From: Actinomycetota bacterium
GTDB taxonomy: Bacteria > Actinomycetota > Actinomycetes > UBA12327
Reading direction: 5' to 3'
DNA: 8,388 nt
Assembly (NCBI GenBank): GCA_003529305.1
Contig: DPWC01000095.1
Coordinates: 1 to 8,388 of the forward strand
The notes beneath the pieces are model-generated. The model was not told where the DNA came from and searched no databases. It saw only the letters and a program-made list of their open reading frames with translations. The position numbers were made by a program, and so were the translations under genes. Shown here in pieces: positions 5,743 to 8,388 of the stretch (position 1 is the first letter of the stretch; each line of letters opens with the position of its first letter).

Positions 5743-6987
5743 ATGGAGGCCAGGGCATGGATCGACTCCCTGATGACGCCTGCCGGAGCGCGTCTGATGG
5801 CCGAGCTGACCCCTTATGACCCCGCGGCCACCTTGGCGGTCGCTGACCGAGCCCGGCGCGAGCTTCCTGCGGAGATCGTCTCCGCCGCGCTCACCCAGGC
5901 CCGCCTGCGAACGCGCGCTGCGGAGCGTTGGACCGATGATCCGGCTGCGACCACCCTGTGGTTCACCACCGACGCACTCGAGCAGGCCACCCGCCCGGCC
6001 GTGGCCCGATACCGCGCCGCCCATCTGGTGGCCCGCGGCGCAACGGTGATCGCTGACCTCGGCTGTGGCGTGGGCCTGGACACGATCGCTTTCGCCCGCG
6101 CCGGCTTGCGCGTGCACGCGATGGAACGCGAGCCAGACATCGCCGCGTTAGCGCAGGCCAATGTCGCCGCATCAGGTTTCAGTGCACAGTGCAGCATCGC
6201 CCAAGCGGAGGTCACCGCTGACACCGTCGTCGCAGCTGACTGCGACGCGATCTTTCTTGATCCGGCGCGACGCCGCGACGGTCGCCGTCTCCGCGAGGTC
6301 GAGCAGTGGTCACCGCCGTGGCACCACGCCTCAGCACTGGCCAGCAGCCGCCGGTTGGGTGCGGTCAAAGTGGCCCCCGGCATTGATCGCGAGCTCGGCG
6401 GTGCGGGAACAACCACGGAGTGGATCAGCCACAACGGCGACCTCGTGGAGGCCTGCGTGTGGTTTGGCGATGCCGCCGATCCGGCTGTTTCACACCGAGC
6501 CACGCTGCTTACTGCAGGCGCCAGCACCGTCGATGCCGAAGCCCTGACCGTCACTTCGGCTGGCACTGATCTCGCCGGTGGTCTCGCCGCAGCTGAGCGC
6601 GGGCCAATCAGCGAGTACTTGCTCGAACCAGACTCGGCCATCATCCGTGCCGGCTTAGTGGCCCAGATCTGCACCGCGGTGAACGGCTGGCTGCTCGATG
6701 AGCGCATTGCCTACATCAGCTGCTCGACAATCCCCGATGCCTCACCGCTCTACAGCCGATTTGCCGTGCGCGACACTCTGCCCTTTTCCATCAAATCGCT
6801 GCGAGCCGAACTACGCCGTCGCGGCATTGGTCGCGTCGAGATCAAGAAGCGGGGCATCGCGATGACCCCCGAGGAAGTGCGCGCTCAACTGCGGCTCGAC
6901 ACCAGCCTGCCGCACTTTGCCACCGTTCTCTTAACGCGCGTGGGCAGTCAGCCAGTGGCCGTGATCGCCGATCGACTCACGGTTTGA
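5743..6987 (+). CDS. class I SAM-dependent methyltransferase with THUMP-like C-terminal domain
   Basis: A 414-residue predicted cytoplasmic methyltransferase. An N-terminal helical part (1-95) precedes the Rossmann fold: SAM-binding motif I ADLGCGVGLDT (104-114), acidic motif II at HAMERE (125-130), and AIFLDPARRRDGRR (169-182) with the DPARR substrate-loop signature. The C-terminal section (about 285-412), including PISEYLLEPDSAIIRAGLV (288-306) and a YSRFAVRDTLPFSIKSL segment, resembles the THUMP-like domain of a family often found near groES/tsaD in actinobacteria. RNA is a plausible substrate, but the true one is unknown to me. An in-frame TGA at 5728-5730 leaves ATG 5743 as the practical start; only a weak GGTGAG precedes it. 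It is divergent from groES and its last 11 bp overlap the convergent deacetylase gene. Confidence 0.85.
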   Translation: MEARAWIDSLMTPAGARLMAELTPYDPAATLAVADRARRELPAEIVSAALTQARLRTRAAERWTDDPAATTLWFTTDALEQATRPAVARYRAAHLVARGATVIADLGCGVGLDTIAFARAGLRVHAMEREPDIAALAQANVAASGFSAQCSIAQAEVTADTVVAADCDAIFLDPARRRDGRRLREVEQWSPPWHHASALASSRRLGAVKVAPGIDRELGGAGTTTEWISHNGDLVEACVWFGDAADPAVSHRATLLTAGASTVDAEALTVTSAGTDLAGGLAAAERGPISEYLLEPDSAIIRAGLVAQICTAVNGWLLDERIAYISCSTIPDASPLYSRFAVRDTLPFSIKSLRAELRRRGIGRVEIKKRGIAMTPEEVRAQLRLDTSLPHFATVLLTRVGSQPVAVIADRLTV

Positions 6988-7882
6988 GGTAATCAGTCAG
7001 CGATGCCACCCGCAGTCCCTGCGCGCTGATGGTATTCAGCAAGGAATTCATGTTTTTCACTCCGCCGTGATCGCGGAAGTGCAGAAGAATGATGTCGCCG
7101 CGCTGCAAGCGGTTCCCCGATTGGTAGTAGATCTTGTAACTAGGCATCGACACGGACCACAGGACGATCGCTCGAATCCCACACGACTTGGCAATGGCTG
7201 GCGTTTGTGTCGTGAGATTTCCATACGGCGGACGCAAGAAAGTCGGCGTCGAGCCGAACAGGCTTCGCTCTTTAGCAGAGTTGCCGCAGATCTGCTGCTT
7301 CTGCTCCTGGCTACTGATCGCTTTGAAATTGGCGTGAGTGACGGAATGGTTCTGGATAGACGAACCGTTCACCTGACTCAGTGTTGAGAAGAACTGTGGG
7401 TCGGCGTTGGCCGCCTGAGATACCAGAAACATCGTCAGGGGAATGTTGCGCGCCACGATGTAATCGCGAAACGCGGGGTCGCGGTCGTATCCATCATCAA
7501 TAGTCAGGAACACCACGGGATCAGTGGTGTTGATGCGTCTCACAATGGGCACCGCACCGCTGGTTGTCGTCACCTTCGGCACTGTGGTGGGCGCAGGAGC
7601 AACCGCGATGGGGCCAGCACTTGTTGATGCCGACACCGCGGGGCGTGACGATCGTGTCGCGCTGGGCGTTGATGGGACGGTCGTTGAATCGGTCGTTGAC
7701 GATGGGTTTGTGGCTGATCTCGTTGACGATGCAGGTGATGTCGAGGTGCGGTTCTGCACACTCCAGCCCAGAAGCACCACAACAGCGACAAGAACAGTGA
7801 CCGTCGTGGTCAATCGGCGTCGGCGGATGCGTCGCAGACGCTGGCGACGCGCATCGCCATAGCCCACCGGTTGTTGCTCCAT
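6977..7882 (-). CDS. membrane-anchored polysaccharide deacetylase (NodB-fold, CE4 family)
   Basis: A 301-residue protein probably acting on cell-wall or surface polysaccharide outside the membrane. A very Arg-rich cytoplasmic start (11-23) precedes one hydrophobic segment (about 25-41), giving an N-in signal anchor. A Ser/Thr/Pro-rich spacer (43-118) would cross the wall. The catalytic domain (about 119-301) has motif 1 LTIDDG (126-131) with Asp129/Asp130, motif 2 NHSVTH (178-183) with metal ligands His179 and His183, motif 3 RPPYG (217-221), and motif 5 ILLHF (265-269). At motif 4, where many members have an Asp-Trp pair, the protein reads LWSVSMPSYK, so Asp-Trp appears to be Ser-Tyr; activity or substrate may be altered. 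ATG 7882, 8 bp after the preceding stop, is preferred over an ATG at 7987 that would add 35 residues overlapping the upstream gene. It is probably the last gene of the tsaD operon. Confidence 0.85.
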   Translation of the reverse strand: MEQQPVGYGDARRQRLRRIRRRRLTTTVTVLVAVVVLLGWSVQNRTSTSPASSTRSATNPSSTTDSTTVPSTPSATRSSRPAVSASTSAGPIAVAPAPTTVPKVTTTSGAVPIVRRINTTDPVVFLTIDDGYDRDPAFRDYIVARNIPLTMFLVSQAANADPQFFSTLSQVNGSSIQNHSVTHANFKAISSQEQKQQICGNSAKERSLFGSTPTFLRPPYGNLTTQTPAIAKSCGIRAIVLWSVSMPSYKIYYQSGNRLQRGDIILLHFRDHGGVKNMNSLLNTISAQGLRVASLTDYLKP

Positions 7883-7890
7883 AGTCGGCC

Positions 7891-8181
7891 CTACGAACCT
7901 TCGGTGGTGCGGAAATCCCACCCGTGGGCGCGAACCACACAGACGCCGTCGGGCTCGGGCTCGTGCGGATCGCTCACACCGGACCACCGCGACAACACCA
8001 CGACCCGCGCGGGATTGCCCGACGCACGATCCTCGTCCGCCACGAACATCTCAGCGCTCACGGCACCCCGCGACAAACTCGGTTGCACCACATTGCGGTG
8101 AACCCAGGTCACTGCCGCGTCCAATTGGCCCTCGCCAACCCGCGCTTCCCAGAAACGCACCACAGCGGACTCACCGGACAT
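7891..8181 (-). CDS. small hypothetical protein, possibly a dimeric alpha/beta-barrel (ABM-like) fold
   Basis: A 96-residue protein from ATG 8181 (103 residues if ATG 8202 is used). No catalytic motif that I recognise. The pattern VVRFWEARVGEGQLDAAVTW (strand-helix, residues 7-26), then AEMFVADEDR, then ARVVVLSRWSG (strand with a terminal RW), is reminiscent of the antibiotic-biosynthesis-monooxygenase-like ferredoxin fold, where small proteins dimerise; this is a weak structural guess only. No signal peptide or membrane segment. The gene ends 8 bp before the deacetylase start and follows the tsaD end within 80 bp, suggesting one operon. The start is uncertain: 8181 fits better because the peptide then opens like such proteins (MSGESAVVRFWEARV), and it is 4 bp after the stop of a possible small upstream ORF; neither start has a well-spaced ribosome-binding site. 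Confidence 0.65.
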   Translation of the reverse strand: MSGESAVVRFWEARVGEGQLDAAVTWVHRNVVQPSLSRGAVSAEMFVADEDRASGNPARVVVLSRWSGVSDPHEPEPDGVCVVRAHGWDFRTTEGS

Positions 8182-8185
8182 GCCC

Positions 8186-8263
8186 TTATCTGACCACACC
8201 ATCGATCACACCAACGACCAGCGCCGCCAACGCCTTGCCATCAATGGGTGAAGGTGTAGTCAC
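8186..8263 (-). CDS. possible 25-residue small ORF overlapping the tsaD stop
   Basis: A GTG start (8263-8261) overlaps the tsaD TGA as GTGA, and the frame runs 25 codons to TAA (8188-8186), 4 bp before the ATG of the next gene. The peptide starts VTTPSPIDGK and continues with a mildly hydrophobic ALAALVVGVIDGVV stretch ending in Arg. It fills almost the whole tsaD to hypothetical-gene gap. The stop-start overlap and tight exit spacing are typical of coupled translation, but the ORF is too short to judge by composition and I recognise no family. Confidence 0.25.
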   Translation of the reverse strand: MTTPSPIDGKALAALVVGVIDGVVR

Positions 8264-8388
8264 AGCACCACCGTGGTGACGGGGAGCGAGGAGTGCGCAC
8301 CAAAGTCAGGCACTGACTCACCAGCGCCGGCCTCCAGCAGCGCGGCACCCAGTGCGGCCACCATTGCCCCGTTGTCGGTACACAGCGA
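8260..8388 (-). CDS. tsaD: tRNA N6-threonylcarbamoyladenosine synthase TsaD, C-terminal end (partial)
   Basis: Only the last 42 codons and the stop are inside the window; the gene enters from the right edge. The hallmark CTDNGAMVAALGAALLEAG segment, which in this ASKHA-fold enzyme lines the nucleotide/metal site near the C-terminus, is visible immediately at the edge. TsaD, with TsaB and TsaE, transfers threonylcarbamoyl to A37 of ANN-decoding tRNAs in the cytoplasm. The reading continues to FGAHSSLPVTTVVL and stops at TGA 8262-8260. Proximity of tsaD to groES-groEL is a common actinobacterial arrangement, though here three genes lie between. Confidence 0.93.
   Translation of the reverse strand, partial: SLCTDNGAMVAALGAALLEAGAGESVPDFGAHSSLPVTTVVL

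Noticed and set aside
5814..6707. 297-codon minus-strand ORF opposite the methyltransferase
   Set aside because: Ser/Ala/Arg-rich shadow; the plus frame has motif I and DPARR.
7883..7987. Deacetylase start at ATG 7987
   Set aside because: The extra 35 residues are an Arg-rich out-of-frame reading of the upstream gene; the ATG at 7882 follows that gene's stop by 8 bp.
1..8388. CRISPR arrays, tRNA/rRNA genes, insertion sequences or phage genes
   Set aside because: No regularly spaced repeats, terminal inverted repeats with transposase, or tRNA-like cloverleaf sequence was seen on reading both strands.

Overview
The window looks like chromosomal housekeeping DNA of a high-G+C Gram-positive bacterium (Actinomycetota). 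The evidence is the WhiB-family and BldM-type regulators, a groES-groEL pair whose GroEL has a histidine-rich tail, two CIRCE operators, and a gene order (guaB, bldM, whiD/whiB3, groEL, groES, tsaD) that recalls the Streptomyces whiD-bldM and Mycobacterium whiB3-groEL1-groES-tsaD neighbourhoods. The species cannot be named from this sequence. I see no IS element, CRISPR array, tRNA, rRNA, phage gene or integration site.

Layout. Positions 1-1135 (minus): guaB (IMP dehydrogenase), cut by the left edge, 378 residues visible. 1223-1840 (minus): a bldM-type NarL/FixJ response regulator. 1958-2986 (minus): a MerR-type regulator with a cobalamin-binding module like that of CarH/LitR photoreceptors. 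2987-3153: a divergent control region with a 41-bp imperfect palindrome next to a sigma-A-like promoter. 3154-3474 (plus): a WhiD/WhiB3-type iron-sulfur regulator. 3554-3596: a perfect 16-bp hairpin, the shared terminator of the convergent whiD and groEL. 3625-5256 and 5268-5561 (minus): groEL and groES. 5562-5742: the groES promoter with two CIRCE sites. 5743-6987 (plus): a class I SAM methyltransferase with a THUMP-like C-terminal part. 6977-7882 (minus): a membrane-anchored polysaccharide deacetylase, overlapping the methyltransferase gene tail to tail by 11 bp. 7891-8181 (minus): a small conserved-looking hypothetical protein. 8260-8388 (minus): the C-terminus of tsaD.

How it fits together. 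The groESL operon looks like a classic HrcA-controlled heat-shock unit: one CIRCE covers the -35 box and the other begins at the predicted transcription start. The tsaD end, a possible 25-codon ORF, the hypothetical gene and the deacetylase gene are packed so closely that they are probably one operon. The most interesting part is 1223-3474. Two regulators that control development or redox responses in better-known actinobacteria (BldM and WhiD/WhiB3) flank a putative B12-dependent MerR regulator. That regulator is divergent from whiD and shares with it an intergenic region holding a large dyad and three TTTGTC repeats spaced 11-12 bp. My inference is that the B12/light-type regulator controls whiD, itself, or both. 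This is not proven by sequence alone.
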